A stretch of DNA of 64,000 bases from CAVVSQ01 sp963848825 (GCA_963848825.1 CAWKFA010000015.1:62001-126000); one strand, 5' to 3'; shown: positions 18,981 through 29,356, counted from the stretch's first letter. The notes: generated by a model not told the origin, from the letters alone. A program made the numbers and translations.

Positions 18981-20297
18981 ATGTCCACTCCCGAAAGCAC
19001 CGACGTCGTCGTTATCGGCGGCGGCCCGGCCGGTAGCACGGTCTCCACACTATTAGCTCAGCACGGCCTGAAGGTTAACCTCTATGAACGGGATGTTTTT
19101 CCCCGCTTTCACATTGGCGAATCGCTTATCCCGGAAACGTATTGGGTGTTTCAGCGCCTCAAGATGCTGGACAAGATGAAGGCCAGCGCCTTCGTCAAGA
19201 AATATAGCGTCCAGTTCGTCAGCGCCAGCGGCAAGTTATCCGCCCCGTTTCATTTCTGGGACAACAAGCCGCATGAATGCTCCCAGACCTGGCAAGTCAT
19301 TCGCAGCGAATTCGACATGATGATGCTGGCCAACGCGCGCGAACAGGGCGTTGACTGTCCACCAGCCGTCACGCGTGCTCGACGTCCTGTTCGACGACGA
19401 CCGCGCTACCGGTGTGCATTGTGCAGAATAACGACGGCACGCATCAGGAAGTGCGTGCGCGGGTGGTCGTCGATGCCAGCGGCCAGAGTATGATGCTGCC
19501 AACCGCTTCAAGCTGCGACCTGGGACCCCGTGCTCAACAAGGGCGCCATCTGGACCTACTGGGAAGGCGCCTACCGCGACACGGGCAAGGATGGGGGCGC
19601 CACGCTGGTCGTGCAAACGCCCAACAAGCAGGGTTGGTGGTGGTACATTCCGCAGCACGACAACACCATCAGCGTCGGCGTCGTCGCGCCGTTCGATAAT
19701 CTCTTCAAGGGACGCGGCAGCCACGAACAGGTTTACCAGGAAGAAGTCGAAGCCTGTCCCGCGATCAAGGAACGTATCAGCAGCGGCCGCCGCGCGGCCG
19801 GGTATTTTGCCACCAAAGATTATTCCTATCGTTGCACCCAGGCTGCCGGCGACGGCTGGGTATTGATCGGCGACGCCTTCGGCTTTCTCGATCCGCTTTA
19901 TTCCTCCGGCGTGCTGCTGGCGCTGAAGTCGGGCGAACTGGCGGCCGATGCCATCGCCGACGGCCTGGCACGCGGCGACGTCTCGGCGGCGCAGCTGGGC
20001 CGCTGGGGACCCATGTTCAACAAGGGCGTGGACCGCATGCGCCGGCTGGTCTGCGAATACTACGACGGCTTCAGCTTCGGCAATTTCGTGAAAACCTTCC
20101 CGCACCTGAAAGGTCTCGTCACCGACCTCCTGATCGGCGACTTGTTCAATGATCGCGTGGACGCCGTCTGGGGGCCGATGGAGTCCTTGTATCCGCCGGA
20201 CAAAAAGCCCATTCCCGCCTGGTCTGACGCCCCGTCCACGGCGAACGTGCAAGACAAAGCCACCGCCTTGTATTTGCCGGAAGATGTCAGACATTGA
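18981..20297 (+). CDS. FAD-dependent halogenase-like oxidoreductase
   Basis: A flavoprotein monooxygenase of the halogenase/geranylgeranyl-reductase group. The N-terminus has the FAD site VVVIGGGPAGSTVSTLLAQ followed by YERDVFPRFHIGESLIP. The middle contains GWWWYIPQ, which satisfies the W-x-W-x-I-P pattern regarded as diagnostic for flavin-dependent halogenases. The second FAD motif is LIGDAFGFLDPLYSSGV. The product is unknown and may also be a plain reductase. The frame must change about four times between 19362 and 19520; one change (near 19416) is repaired by a GC dinucleotide. ATG 18981 is preceded by AAAGGAG. No partner flavin reductase gene is adjacent. Confidence 0.75.
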
Positions 20298-20352
20298 CAT
20301 GGGCGGGCTTGGGTTGCCGGGGCCTGGCACCGCCGTGCCCGCGCCCCGCCGG

Positions 20353-21896
20353 TCACGTTTTTTGACCGCATAATCTTGGTTCATCGAGCAAGTCGCGCTT
20401 CAGGCTCACGCTTGTCATGCGTTTGAGTCCGTCGGCGGTGGCCTTGCCAAACCGTGCTTCGGTCATGCGCAAATAATCGGGATTGGTGTAATAGCGTAAA
20501 AAAGCATCGTCGCGGAATTTTAAAACGTCGCGGGCGGTCACGTGCCGCGTAGGCAGGGGGTGGCAGTCGCGGGAGTGCTGGGCGTAGCCGGTCCAGGCGC
20601 GGGTAGCTGCGTGCTCTGTTCGAGTGCCCGTTTATAAAGGGCCGAGCCCGGGTACGCCATGGTCGTGTAAAAATTCGCGAATTCACAGTTCAGCTCGACC
20701 GCCAAATCAAGGGTGGACTGCATGGTCTCCAGATCGTCCTCGGGGAGGCCGAAAATGTAATTGCCGATGACGTTGATGCCGGCTGCCCGGATATTCTGCA
20801 CGACCTCAAAAACCTCTTCCTGGTGAAAACGTTTATCGACATCCGTACGCACGCGCGCATCGCCAGCTTCAATCCCCAGGGCCAGCCACGAGAACCCCGC
20901 CTGACGCAGTGGGCCTAGCAGGTCCTCCTTGATGGTGTCGACCCGGGCATAAGCCCAGATATTCAGATCGTATTTACGCCGAATAATACCTTCGCAAATC
21001 GCCAGCACGTGCTTGCGATTGAGTACGAACATTTCATCGGCAAACTTGAGGTTGCGTACGCCGTAACGCTGGACGAGCAAATCAATCTGCTCGAGCACCT
21101 GGACTGGGCTCCAGTAGCGATAGCTATTGGCGGAACCGCTCAGGCCGCCGGCGCTGCTCACCCTGCCGAAAAGGTGCCTGGATGCAGCAAAAGCTGCAGT
21201 GATAAGGGCAGCCAAGCGTCGTATAAATGGCCGCGTAGGGCTGCCGCGGGCTGCCTCCCAGACAGTGCCAGTTATGGGCACGGTATTTGGTCATCGGTAA
21301 GAGGTACCAACCCAAAACGCCGGGAACCTCCTGATCGAGATCGCTCACCAGCGGCACGTCGGGGTTCGAGCGGATCTGCTCCTCGTCCCGGTACCAGAGG
21401 CCGGGGACCTTGGCAAGCGCGGGCGCCGTTGTCTTCAGAGCGGCTGCCAGCGCCGTCAAGGTGGCAAAGCCTTCGCCGCCCGCGACGAAATCGATTTCTT
21501 CCTCGCGCAGGGTTCGTTCAGGAAGTGCAGCCACATGGCCGCCGATCATGAGGATTTTTGCCGCCGGCGCCCGCTGCTTGATGGCGCTGCAAACTTCACG
21601 CGCGCCGCGGTCATGTTCTGCGTGGACGCCGACGGCTGATGGCCATAAACGACGACCGCGGTTAACAGCGGCGCCAGTTCGTGAATTTGATCGGCGACCT
21701 GTTCGGGCCCCCAATCTTCCGCTTCGGCATCGATGATGCCCACCGATAGTCCCCGGCGCAAGCAATAGGCTGCGAGCAATCTGATCCACACGGGCGGCTC
21801 CACGGCGGCCAACTCCAGCCCAAGATCCTGGTAGGCGCGCCGCCGGCTGCTCGGGTTCACGAGGACAAGGTCGAGTTTGACGGTCATGGGGGTCAT
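20353..21896 (-). CDS. B12-binding-domain radical SAM protein
   Basis: The N-terminal half resembles a cobalamin-binding Rossmann domain (KLDLVLVNPSSRRRAYQDLG, then VVVYGHQPSASTQNMTAA, AKILMIGGHVAALPERTL and FVAGGEGFATL). The radical SAM motif TTLGCPYHCSFCCIQAPF gives CxxxCxxC. Later SAM-domain segments are FADEMFVLNRKHVLAICEG, WLALGIEAGDARV and NVIGNYIFGLPEDDLETM. The protein probably carries out a radical C-methylation or rearrangement; the substrate is unknown. The frame changes near 21585, 21153 (one GC restored) and 20600. The start is taken as ATG 21896 or 21887. It is the last gene of the sugar-type cluster, after repeat copy 2. Confidence 0.8.
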
Positions 21897-21937
21897 CCTT
21901 GAGTTCGTCGTGGCGTCCGCGAAAGAAGAGCACTTTC

Positions 21938-22027
21938 AGCCCGTTGAAAAAGGGGTCAGACCCCTTCAGCACCCTGCAAAAACGTTGAGTTCGCTTCAAG
22001 GGGGTCTGACCCCTTTTTCAACGGGCT
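21938..22027. repeat. Dispersed long palindrome, copy 2 (GGGGTCAGACCCC family)
   Basis: Arms run AGCCCGTTGAAAAAGGGG on the left and CCCCTTTTTCAACGGGCT on the right. The spacer CCCTGCAAAAACGTTGAGTTCG is shorter than in the other two copies by about nine bases. The repeat lies two bases past the stop of the DegT-fold gene and just before the radical SAM gene, inside what is otherwise one minus-strand operon. Confidence 0.9.
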
Positions 22028-22028
22028 G

Positions 22029-23236
22029 CTATGCCGAGCGTGCCAAATCATTGAGCAAATCACACAAACGTAGAATCTTGCCCCTCTCCAGGCTGGGATA
22101 GTTACCAAGGTACATCCCGTAGAAATGGACATGATCGACCCTGGGAAAATCTTTCCAGGCGTCGGCGCCCGCCACCTGCCGCAGGTAAGGTTGACGTAAC
22201 TGGTTACCTCCGCCCGCTGTGCCGCGCCGAAACTCGACGCCGCGCACCCGCAGTTCGCTCATGACCCGTTTGCTTAGCTCTTCATTTTTTTCCCGCAGGA
22301 TGAGGATAAAGGCGTAATTGCTGCTGCCCGCTGTGGCGAAATCCGTCTGATACGCGGCCGGATCGAGATGACGCAGAAACAAAGTGAAGTTGTCATTGCG
22401 GCGCGCGATGTTGTCTTCCAGACGCGGCAGCTGGCGCGGCCAATCACGGCGTTGATTTCGGTGTTGCGGACGTTGTAGCCCGGATACGCAAAAATGAAAT
22501 CGGGGTTGAGATCGGGGTGTTCGTCGCAATACTCACGCCGGCGACTGGCGGAAGCGAGTTCGCGCACCATGCCATGCGAGCGGAGCATGCGTACGCTTTC
22601 ATAGAAATCGGTGTCGCTGGTGCAAATCATGCCCCCTTCGACCGTGCTGAGGTGGTGGGCGTAGTAAAAGGAAAAATTGGCAGCCAGGCCAAAGGAACCG
22701 AGCCGGCGCTCCTGAAAGGTCGCGCCATGCGATTCGCAAACGTCCTCGATAAGGGGGATGCCGCGTTCCCGCAACGCCTGTAAAAAGGTCGCGGTCAAGG
22801 CATTGAAGCCGAGCACATGGGTCAGAAAGACGGCCCGGGTTCGCGTCGTGATCTTGGCCAGCACCTGCTCGAGGTCCATTCCCAGCGTGCGCGGATCGAT
22901 ATCGACGAAGACCGGTTCCAGGCCGCAGTGAAGTACCGCCGCGATATCCGACACCCAGGTGAGCGTCGGCACGATGATTTCACCGCCGCCGTGCAACTGC
23001 TTCAGTGCCGCCAGGGTGAGGAGGTTGGCCGACGATCCCGAATTGACGAAGACGCTGTGCCGAACCCCGATCCACTGGGACCATTCCTCCTCGAAGGCAC
23101 GCACCTGGCGCGACTGGGTGAGGATGGGATCGTCTTGCTGGAGAAAAGCGCAGACCGCGTCAAGGTCGGCGCGGTTGATGTTATTCTGCATGAGCGGCCA
23201 ATCAAGGCCCGTTGTTTTCGTGGTTGCCAGACGCAT
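22029..23236 (-). CDS. DegT/DnrJ-fold sugar enzyme with His in place of the PLP lysine (ColD/RfbH-like)
   Basis: A fold-type I PLP protein of the sugar aminotransferase family. It shows FVNSGSSANLLTLAALKQL, IIVPTLTWVSDIAAVLH, PLIEDVCESHGATF and SFYYAHHLSTVEGGMICTS. In ordinary aminotransferases the position of the first His of AHH is the lysine that binds PLP. His there is known in the 3-dehydratases ColD and RfbH (E1), which use PMP to remove the 3-hydroxyl of a 4-keto sugar nucleotide. That role is inferred here. The frame changes near 22434 with loss of one G in a GC run. The start overlaps the E1-beta stop as TAATG. Length is about 402 residues. Confidence 0.83.
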
Positions 23237-24364
23237 TAGAAAGGCCCTTTAAAATCGACCGTGGCGGGATTTTCCTTGGGCAGCCAGCCGGTGCGCTGGC
23301 CTGCCACCAGGTCGCGTGCGGCGGCCGCGATGGTGCGCGCCCCGGGATAATAAAGTTGTTCCAGGACAGGCGTCGTGGGGCAGGTAGTCGGAGCGAAGCC
23401 CATGCGGCGCACGCGCAACTCACGGCTGCCCAACAGACGCTCGGTCACCTGAGCAACGATTTCCGCGCCCGCGCCGCAGGTAACCCAGCCATTGTCCACC
23501 ACGAGCAAGCGGCCTGTTCGCGCCACCGACTGGGCGATGGTGTCGATATCGAGCGGACTGAGCCAAATCGGATCGATCACCTCGGCCGCGATGCCAATGT
23601 CCGCGAGATAACGGCCGGCCGCCAGACACTCCACTTGCATGGCCGAAATGCCGACCAGAGTGACGTCGCGGCCGGGTCTGGTAATGCGTGCCTGGCCCGG
23701 CTTCACAGCGTAGGGTTCGCTTGGCACGGGACCGTTTTGGAAATGCAAAAGGCGATGCTCGACATACAGCACCGGGTTATCATCGCGCACGGCCGCGCTG
23801 AGACAGCCCTTGGCATCATAGGGTGTGCTCGGCGCCACGACTTTAAGGCCGGGTACATGCATGAAAAAGCTATAAAGCCCTTGCGAATGCTGGGCGCCCT
23901 GTCCCCAGCTCTTGCCGATCATGGCACGTACCACCAGCGGCAACTCTACCTCGCCGCCGAACATGTAACGCGACTTGGCGGCTACATTTATGAGCTGGTT
24001 CATGGCCAGCATCAAAAAATCCATGCGAATGTGGACATGAATAGGCCTCAGGCCCGCCATGGCCATGCCGATGGCGGCGCCCGTCATCGCATCCTCGGAG
24101 AGTGGCGTGCCGAATACGCGCTCCGCTCCATACTTCTCCAGTAGCCCGCGTGCCGTGCCCTGAAGTCGCCTTGGGATCGTCCACATCCAGGCCAAATAGC
24201 AAGACGGCCTCGTCACGCGCCATCTCCTGGTCTGTTGCTTCACGTAATGCTTCCACATAGGAGAGCGAGCGTTCCGCGACGGCTGGCGGCCGCATGAGAG
24301 CCGCCGCGGCGTGGACCAACGCGCGGCTCGCGGCGGGCGGCGCAGGCCGAATGGGCGATGTCAT
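23236..24364 (-). CDS. ThDP-dependent dehydrogenase/transketolase-like beta subunit
   Basis: Beta subunit of an E1-type 2-oxoacid enzyme (acetoin/pyruvate/branched-chain dehydrogenase family). It contains SLSYVEALREATDQEMARD, RVFGTPLSEDAMTGAAIGMA, RYMFGGEVELPLVVRAMIG, GAQHSQGLYSFFMHVPGLKV and VLYVEHRLLHF, all typical of the family. The C-terminal domain has DVTLVGISAMQVECLAAG and PLDIDTIAQSVARTGRLLV. The frame changes near 24170. It overlaps the alpha gene by four bases and the DegT-fold gene by one. No E2 or E3 gene is present, so a complete dehydrogenase complex is unlikely at this locus. Confidence 0.87.
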
Positions 24365-25306
24365 GGTGCCTCCTCCTTGAACACATGCTCGTATAACTCG
24401 GCGGCTTCCGGAAATGGGCTGGCTTCCGCGAATGCCAGGGCGGCGCCGATTTCTTCCTCGACGTCCGCCTCAAGCCGCGCGCGCCGGCCAGGTTCGACAA
24501 GAAGCCCGATCCGCCGCACCTGATCGGCTTCCTTCCAGGGCCGAGCTTCCTCCTCGGTGCGATAGCCGAGATGATAGTCTTCCCTGGGCCCCACGTGTTC
24601 TTGCCAGCGGTAGGTCATCACTTCGAAAAAGGCGGGGCCGTCTCCGGAGCGAATCTTGTCGACGACATGCGCGACTGCGTTCATGGAGCCGGAGAACGTC
24701 GTTGTTCTCGATGCGCTCGGCGGGAATGCCGTGGGCACGCACGCGCTCACAAAGCGCGGGCAAGTACTGCCGCCGGCTTTGATGGGTGTGGATGGCATAC
24801 TGATTGTTTTCGCAAACAAACAAGATCGGCAGACGTTTAAGCGCGGCAAAATTGAGGCTTTCCGCGAACACGCCTTCCTCGGAGGCACCATCCCCGAAAA
24901 AACTGGCGACGATGGCGCCTTCGCGTCGATATTTCCGCGCATACGCATAGCCGACGGCATTGGCGATTGTCGTCCCCACGACAGCCGAGGTACCCATGAC
25001 GCCGGCCGCCTTGTCGATGAGGTGCATCGAGCCACCTTTGCCGCGCGCGCAGCCGGTGACCTTGCCAAACAATTCCGCCACCAGGCGCCGCAGGTCGCCC
25101 CCCTTGGCGAGGTAAAGAGCATGGCCCCGATAGGTGCCGAACACCACGTCAGGCGGCGTCAGGGCCTCGCAAACTCCCACGGAAACCGCTTCCTGGCCGA
25201 TGGAAAGGTGCACCGGGCTCTTGATCTGATCGGTGGGATAGATGCGCGCGATCTCCTCCTCCAGCCGCCGAATGCGCAACAGTGATTTGTAGAGCCGCTC
25301 GAACAT
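24361..25306 (-). CDS. ThDP-dependent dehydrogenase-like alpha subunit
   Basis: E1 alpha subunit that binds thiamine diphosphate. It has SIGQEAVSVGVCEAL, YRGHALYLAKGGDLRRLVAEL, GKGGSMHLIDKAAGVMG, and the ThDP motif that begins FFGDGASEEGVFAES and ends VCENNQYAIHT (GDG about 27 residues before NN). The C-terminal part FFEVMTYRWQEHVGPRED is also typical. The frame changes near 24690. It lies 43 bases after the epimerase gene and overlaps the beta gene by four bases. In this sugar-nucleotide context, a two-carbon (acyloin) transfer is an alternative to oxidative decarboxylation. Confidence 0.87.
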
Positions 25307-25349
25307 CCCACTTCTCCGACAGTGACAAGAAAAATCCTGGAGACCTGGG

Positions 25350-26330
25350 TCAGGCTCCTGACGATGCTAACACTCCTTCGCGCGTTCCCAGTTCAAAAGG
25401 CGCACCGTAGGTGCCGCGAAACCATTCATAGGTCATTTCCAGGGCTGTACGCATCGGGGTGCGCGGCCGCCAGCCCATGCCCAGAAGTCTGGTCGCGTCG
25501 AGACATTTACGCGGCGCACCGTCCGGCCGCGCGGATCAAAGCTTAGCCGGCCGTGATACTCGACGACCTCGGCAATCAAGGCGGCCATCTCGGCGATGGA
25601 GTGCTCGGTGCCGGTACCCAGGTTAATGGGATCGGCCTCGTCATAACGGTTCATGACGGCGATGCAGGCGTCCGCCAGGTCCGGAGCAAAGATAAATTCG
25701 CGCCTTGGCAGGCCGGTGCCCCAGACCGTGACGGTGCGCTCGCCCCGTTCCTTGGCTTCATGAATGCGCCGAATCAAACTGGGAACCACATGGCCCGCCT
25801 CCCGACAAAAATCGTCATGTGGCCCAAAGGCGTTGGCGGGAATGCCGACAATAAATGGGGAACCATATTGCCGGCGATAAGCCTGGCACAATTCGGCGCC
25901 TGCCAGCTTCGCGGTGGCATAAGCGACGCTGGAAGGTTCGAGCGGGCCACCGTGCAACATGTCTGGCCGTAGAGGTTGGAGGCGCATTGCGCGGATACAT
26001 GCAGGAACTGCCAAGGTATAAAAGCTTCTTCACCCCATACCGGCACGCGGCAGCGAGCACATGGGCGTTTATCAACTGATTGTTCAGCATCAAATCGGCC
26101 GGCCAGCGCTGGTTGGCGGCAATGCCGCCGGACATCCCGGCCGCCATGAAAACCCATTCGGGCCGGGTCTCCGCGAAAAAATGCTCAACGGCACTCATCG
26201 AGGTGAGGTCCGGCTCGTTGGGAGGCATGCCGACGAGCTGAGCATGTCCGCTTTCCAAGATGTTCTCGCGCAGTGCTCTCCCGATCAGCGTGCTGCCGCC
26301 GGCCACGTAAATCCGTGCCCCGAGTTTCAT
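25350..26330 (-). CDS. NAD-dependent epimerase/reductase, GDP-L-fucose synthase-like
   Basis: Extended SDR enzyme of the GDP-fucose synthase group, which epimerises and reduces a GDP-4-keto-6-deoxy sugar. The NAD site is ARIYVAGGSTLIGRALREN (a GGxGxxG variant), followed by ETRPEWVFMAAGMSGGIAAN, LLYLGSSCMYP and the catalytic pair in SSVAYATAKLAGAELCQAYR. Later segments are GPHDDFCREAGHVVPSLIRR and REFIFAPDLADACIAVMNRY. The frame changes near 25990 and 25515. After the second change the chain ends in EMTYEWFRGTYG, with a stop at 25350. The precise substrate is unknown. It lies 21 bases after the GHMP kinase gene. Confidence 0.85.
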
Positions 26331-26351
26331 CGTTGTCGTTCCTTGTCCTCG

Positions 26352-27425
26352 TTAAACAGCCCGGGCAAGGGCGTCGGACGCCGATGCCTTGGCCTCCAAT
26401 GCTTTGGCTTGCCGGGCTTTATCCGCTTCCTGGTAGTCCACCCCTGGTTCATAAAAGATGATCTGGCTGCCGGCGGATTCGAACGCGAACGGCACCTCAA
26501 GGAGAGGAGCCAGGGCGGCGCGAACCGCTGCCTTTTTTTGTGGAGGGACGAAAAACAAGAGAAACCCGCCGCCGCCCGCGCCGGTTAGCTTGCCGCCCAC
26601 CGCACCGGCGCGGCGAGCCGCTTGATACCAGGCGTCCACGCACGGGGTCGATACTTGCGGGCTGAGCGAGCGTTTCGTTTGCCAGGCTTCATGCAACAAT
26701 TCGCCGAAGGGGCCCAGATCCAGTCCGCTCACCAGCACATCGACACTCTCTTCCACCATGCGCCGCATGCTCTCGAGTTGCTTGCGGTGAGCACCAATAT
26801 TGTCCACATAAGTTCGGGCGACATCCGAGGCGGTACGCGTGATGCCGGTGTAGAAGAGCATGAGATGGCCTTGCAGCTCTTCGAGGTGCGCCGCCGGCAG
26901 GGGCAAGGGATCCGCGGTGATCTTGCCATCCTGATGAAATTGAACATAGCGCAGGCCGCCGAACGAGGCCATGACCTGGTCTTGCGAGCCGACGGTTTCG
27001 CCGATGATATCCTGCTCGATATGCATGCTCTCGCGCGCCAGCTGCATTTTGGTGCGCAGGCGGCCGCTCAGCGCGTAGAGCGCGTTGAGCAAGCCCACCG
27101 CGAATGCGGAACTGGACCCCATGCCGCTCCGCGCGGGCAAATCACCATCGTGATGCAGTTCCAGCCCGCGGTCGAAATCGAGATGCCTCAGCGCGGCCTT
27201 GACGACGGGATGCGCGATTTCATCAATCGTTTTGCAAGTCTCGATTTTGCGATAAACCAGCCGGATGCGATGTTCGAAAAAGGGGGGCAGGTAACGGCAG
27301 GTGAGATAGCAATACTTGTCGATGCCGGCAGCGAGGACGGCGCCGCCATGGTGCCGATACCACTCGGGGTAATCGGTGCCGCCGCCAAAAAAGGAAATGC
27401 GATACGGGGTTCGACTGATAATCAT
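26352..27425 (-). CDS. GHMP-family sugar kinase (HddA/fucokinase-like)
   Basis: A 357-residue intact kinase of the GHMP superfamily, closest in look to D-glycero-D-manno-heptose 7-phosphate kinase. Motifs in order are ISRTPYRISFFGGGTDYPEW at the N-terminus, GDLPARSGMGSSSAFAVG (ATP-binding motif 2, about residue 100), and GGKLTGAGGGGFLLFFV (motif 3, about residue 300). The start at 27425 (MIISRTPYR) is standard for the family; upstream in-frame codons up to 27575 have no such support. It is the first gene of the six-gene minus-strand cluster, 190 bases after the Gfo/Idh-like gene. Confidence 0.88.
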   Translation of the reverse strand: MIISRTPYRISFFGGGTDYPEWYRHHGGAVLAAGIDKYCYLTCRYLPPFFEHRIRLVYRKIETCKTIDEIAHPVVKAALRHLDFDRGLELHHDGDLPARSGMGSSSAFAVGLLNALYALSGRLRTKMQLARESMHIEQDIIGETVGSQDQVMASFGGLRYVQFHQDGKITADPLPLPAAHLEELQGHLMLFYTGITRTASDVARTYVDNIGAHRKQLESMRRMVEESVDVLVSGLDLGPFGELLHEAWQTKRSLSPQVSTPCVDAWYQAARRAGAVGGKLTGAGGGGFLLFFVPPQKKAAVRAALAPLLEVPFAFESAGSQIIFYEPGVDYQEADKARQAKALEAKASASDALARAV

Positions 27426-27614
27426 CCGTGACCCAGGTTTGAACCCACCTTCCAGGAATCCATGCCGGGAAGGGACAACCCGCGCTGGCGCGACCGCTGC
27501 TGAGGTATGACGGCTGGTCATCCCAAGGGGAGGGCACTTGATCGCGAATGGCACAAGGTGACCTATTGTGCCCACATTGCCGGAAAAATGTCAATGTTTT
27601 CTGGGCGCTCACTC

Positions 27615-28622
27615 CTATCGCTGCATGTTCTGGTCCCGCGCCTTGCGCATGACGCTCTCAATACTCACCGGCATGCCACCCTGGCGCTTACTTTCATCGG
27701 CTGCCTCCATGAAGGCGTATATTTCGAGCGTCTCCTCCGCCGCGACAGGCGGGGTGCCGGTTTTAAAGAACTGGACGATTTCATTTACCAGGGGCTCATA
27801 GCCGCCCGCGCCGCCGGTTAGAACAATTCCTTTCGAGCCGAAGACCAGGGCGTCATAACCTGATTTGCCGGCGCGAATGCCGCGAAAGGTGCCGATACGG
27901 GCGTCTGCCCAGGTGCCGGTAACGACGTCTGTATCCTTGGTGTGGGCGCGGGCAACCGTTTTGCAGCCCGGGCCCATGATCGTGTACAGTGCTTCGACGC
28001 CGTGGATGCCATACCAGTAAAGATCGGGATGGTGCGGCTCCAGCGAACAGGGCCCATAGGTCGAGCATCCGAGAATAGTGCCAATTTTGTCGTTTGTTCT
28101 GGCACCGGCGATGCCAGGATAATAGCGCAGCGAGGAGCTGGAAAACACCGGCGTCTTCGTTTTTCGGGCATGGTCAAAGATAAGCAACGCGTCCGCCAAC
28201 GAGCCGGCCAGCGGCTTGTCGATGAACACGCGTTTGCCTGCCTTGAATACCGGCAGTACCTGCTGCAAATGCGGCCGACCATCGACGCTCTCGAGCAGCA
28301 CGACATCAACCTTGGCCAACAAATCGTCGATAGAAGTCACGATCCCTACCTGATATTTTTCGCGTAGCTCCTTGGTATATCCCTCCACGCGATTACGGCT
28401 CTCCGGCACGTCCGCGCTGCCCCCGGGGTAGCCCGCCACCACGCGGACCCCCTCAAGGTCGCCTTTGTTTTTGGGATTATTCAGCGCTTTCGTGAACGCG
28501 ATGACATGCGAGGTATCCAGTCCGATGATACCCACCCGAATCTCACCCCCGGCACGTGCTGGCCCCGAAGGCGTCAAAGCGGCCCAAATCGTCATGGCAA
28601 GAAAGGCTATTCGTGGTGGCAT
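27615..28622 (-). CDS. Secreted Gfo/Idh/MocA-like oxidoreductase
   Basis: NAD(P)-binding protein of the Gfo/Idh/MocA sugar oxidoreductase superfamily, carrying an apparent signal peptide (MPPRIAFLAMTIWAALTPSG, then PARAGG). Export is common in planctomycete members. Seen are the nucleotide-site strand IRVGIIGLDTSHVIAFTKAL, the family core VFIDKPLAGSLADALLIF (EKP-like, here DKP) and SSSSLRYYPGIAG. The C-terminal region has GIHGVEALYTIMGPG, typical of the substrate-domain His. The substrate is unknown. The frame is intact. It could be co-transcribed with the GHMP kinase cluster, though the 190-base gap argues against tight coupling. Confidence 0.82.
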   Translation of the reverse strand: MPPRIAFLAMTIWAALTPSGPARAGGEIRVGIIGLDTSHVIAFTKALNNPKNKGDLEGVRVVAGYPGGSADVPESRNRVEGYTKELREKYQVGIVTSIDDLLAKVDVVLLESVDGRPHLQQVLPVFKAGKRVFIDKPLAGSLADALLIFDHARKTKTPVFSSSSLRYYPGIAGARTNDKIGTILGCSTYGPCSLEPHHPDLYWYGIHGVEALYTIMGPGCKTVARAHTKDTDVVTGTWADARIGTFRGIRAGKSGYDALVFGSKGIVLTGGAGGYEPLVNEIVQFFKTGTPPVAAEETLEIYAFMEAADESKRQGGMPVSIESVMRKARDQNMQR

Positions 28623-28747
28623 GAAACTCTCCTCTGTTTCCCGGCGATACAATGACTTGCGACATGCCCGTTTTGTGATGGGCCCCAAGGTCTACGGCAC
28701 ACTGAGCGTTTGTTGTTTTTGATTTATGCGGGAATAAGGTATTTGCC

Positions 28748-29356
28748 ATGCGTCTGGGTGTTTTTGGCGGCACTTTCGATCCAGTCCACATGGGCCACCT
28801 GGTGCTGGCGGAACAATGCCGGGAACAGGCCCGGCTTGATCAGGTGCTTTTTATTCCCGCGGCACGACCGCCGCACAAGCAGACCGTCGTGCTGACTTCC
28901 TACGCCGAGCGCGTGGAGATGTTGGCGCTGGCCATTTCCGGCCAACCCGCCTTTCGCATCGACGACCTTGAAAAGAACCGGCCCGGGCCGAGTTACACGG
29001 TCGACACGCTGAGCCAATTGCAAGAGAAGTATGCCGGCGCCGAGCTCCATCTTCTGATTGGCGCGGATACGCTCCATGATCTGCCGCAATGGCATCAGCC
29101 TGCCCGCATCCTGGAACTGGCCGGCCTCCTGGTCGTGCCGCGTCCGGGCTTTGAGGTGCTTGATGCTTCGGCAGTGAAAAAAATGCTGGCGCTGTCCGAC
29201 TCAATAACGTTGCGTTATCAAGTCTGCCCGATCCCTTTTCTGGACATCGCCAGCCGAGATTTGCGTCGCCGCATCGCCCAGGGCCAGAGCATACGTTACC
29301 TGGTGCCGCGGGCAGCGGAGGCCTATGTGCGCGACAAAGGGCTTTATAAAACGTAA
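28748..29356 (+). CDS. nadD: Nicotinate-nucleotide adenylyltransferase
   Basis: Cytoplasmic enzyme adenylating nicotinate mononucleotide in NAD synthesis. The N-terminal nucleotidyltransferase motif is VFGGTFDPVHMGHLVLAEQ, with the HxGH pair. The NadD signature follows as ARPPHKQTVVLTSYAERVEM, RPGPSYTVDTLSQL and LIGADTLHDLPQWHQP. The C-terminal SRDLRRRIAQGQSIRYLVP (ISSTxxR-like) is also present. The length of 202 residues is normal. The frame is intact. It is followed immediately by a strong hairpin at 29357-29394. Confidence 0.95.
   Translation: MRLGVFGGTFDPVHMGHLVLAEQCREQARLDQVLFIPAARPPHKQTVVLTSYAERVEMLALAISGQPAFRIDDLEKNRPGPSYTVDTLSQLQEKYAGAELHLLIGADTLHDLPQWHQPARILELAGLLVVPRPGFEVLDASAVKKMLALSDSITLRYQVCPIPFLDIASRDLRRRIAQGQSIRYLVPRAAEAYVRDKGLYKT

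Noticed and set aside
19236..20384. A 382-residue minus-strand open frame
   Set aside because: Antisense to the halogenase-like gene, whose FAD motifs and W-x-W-x-I-P motif are on the plus strand.
26622..27431. A 269-residue plus-strand open frame
   Set aside because: Antisense to the intact GHMP kinase; no recognisable domain.
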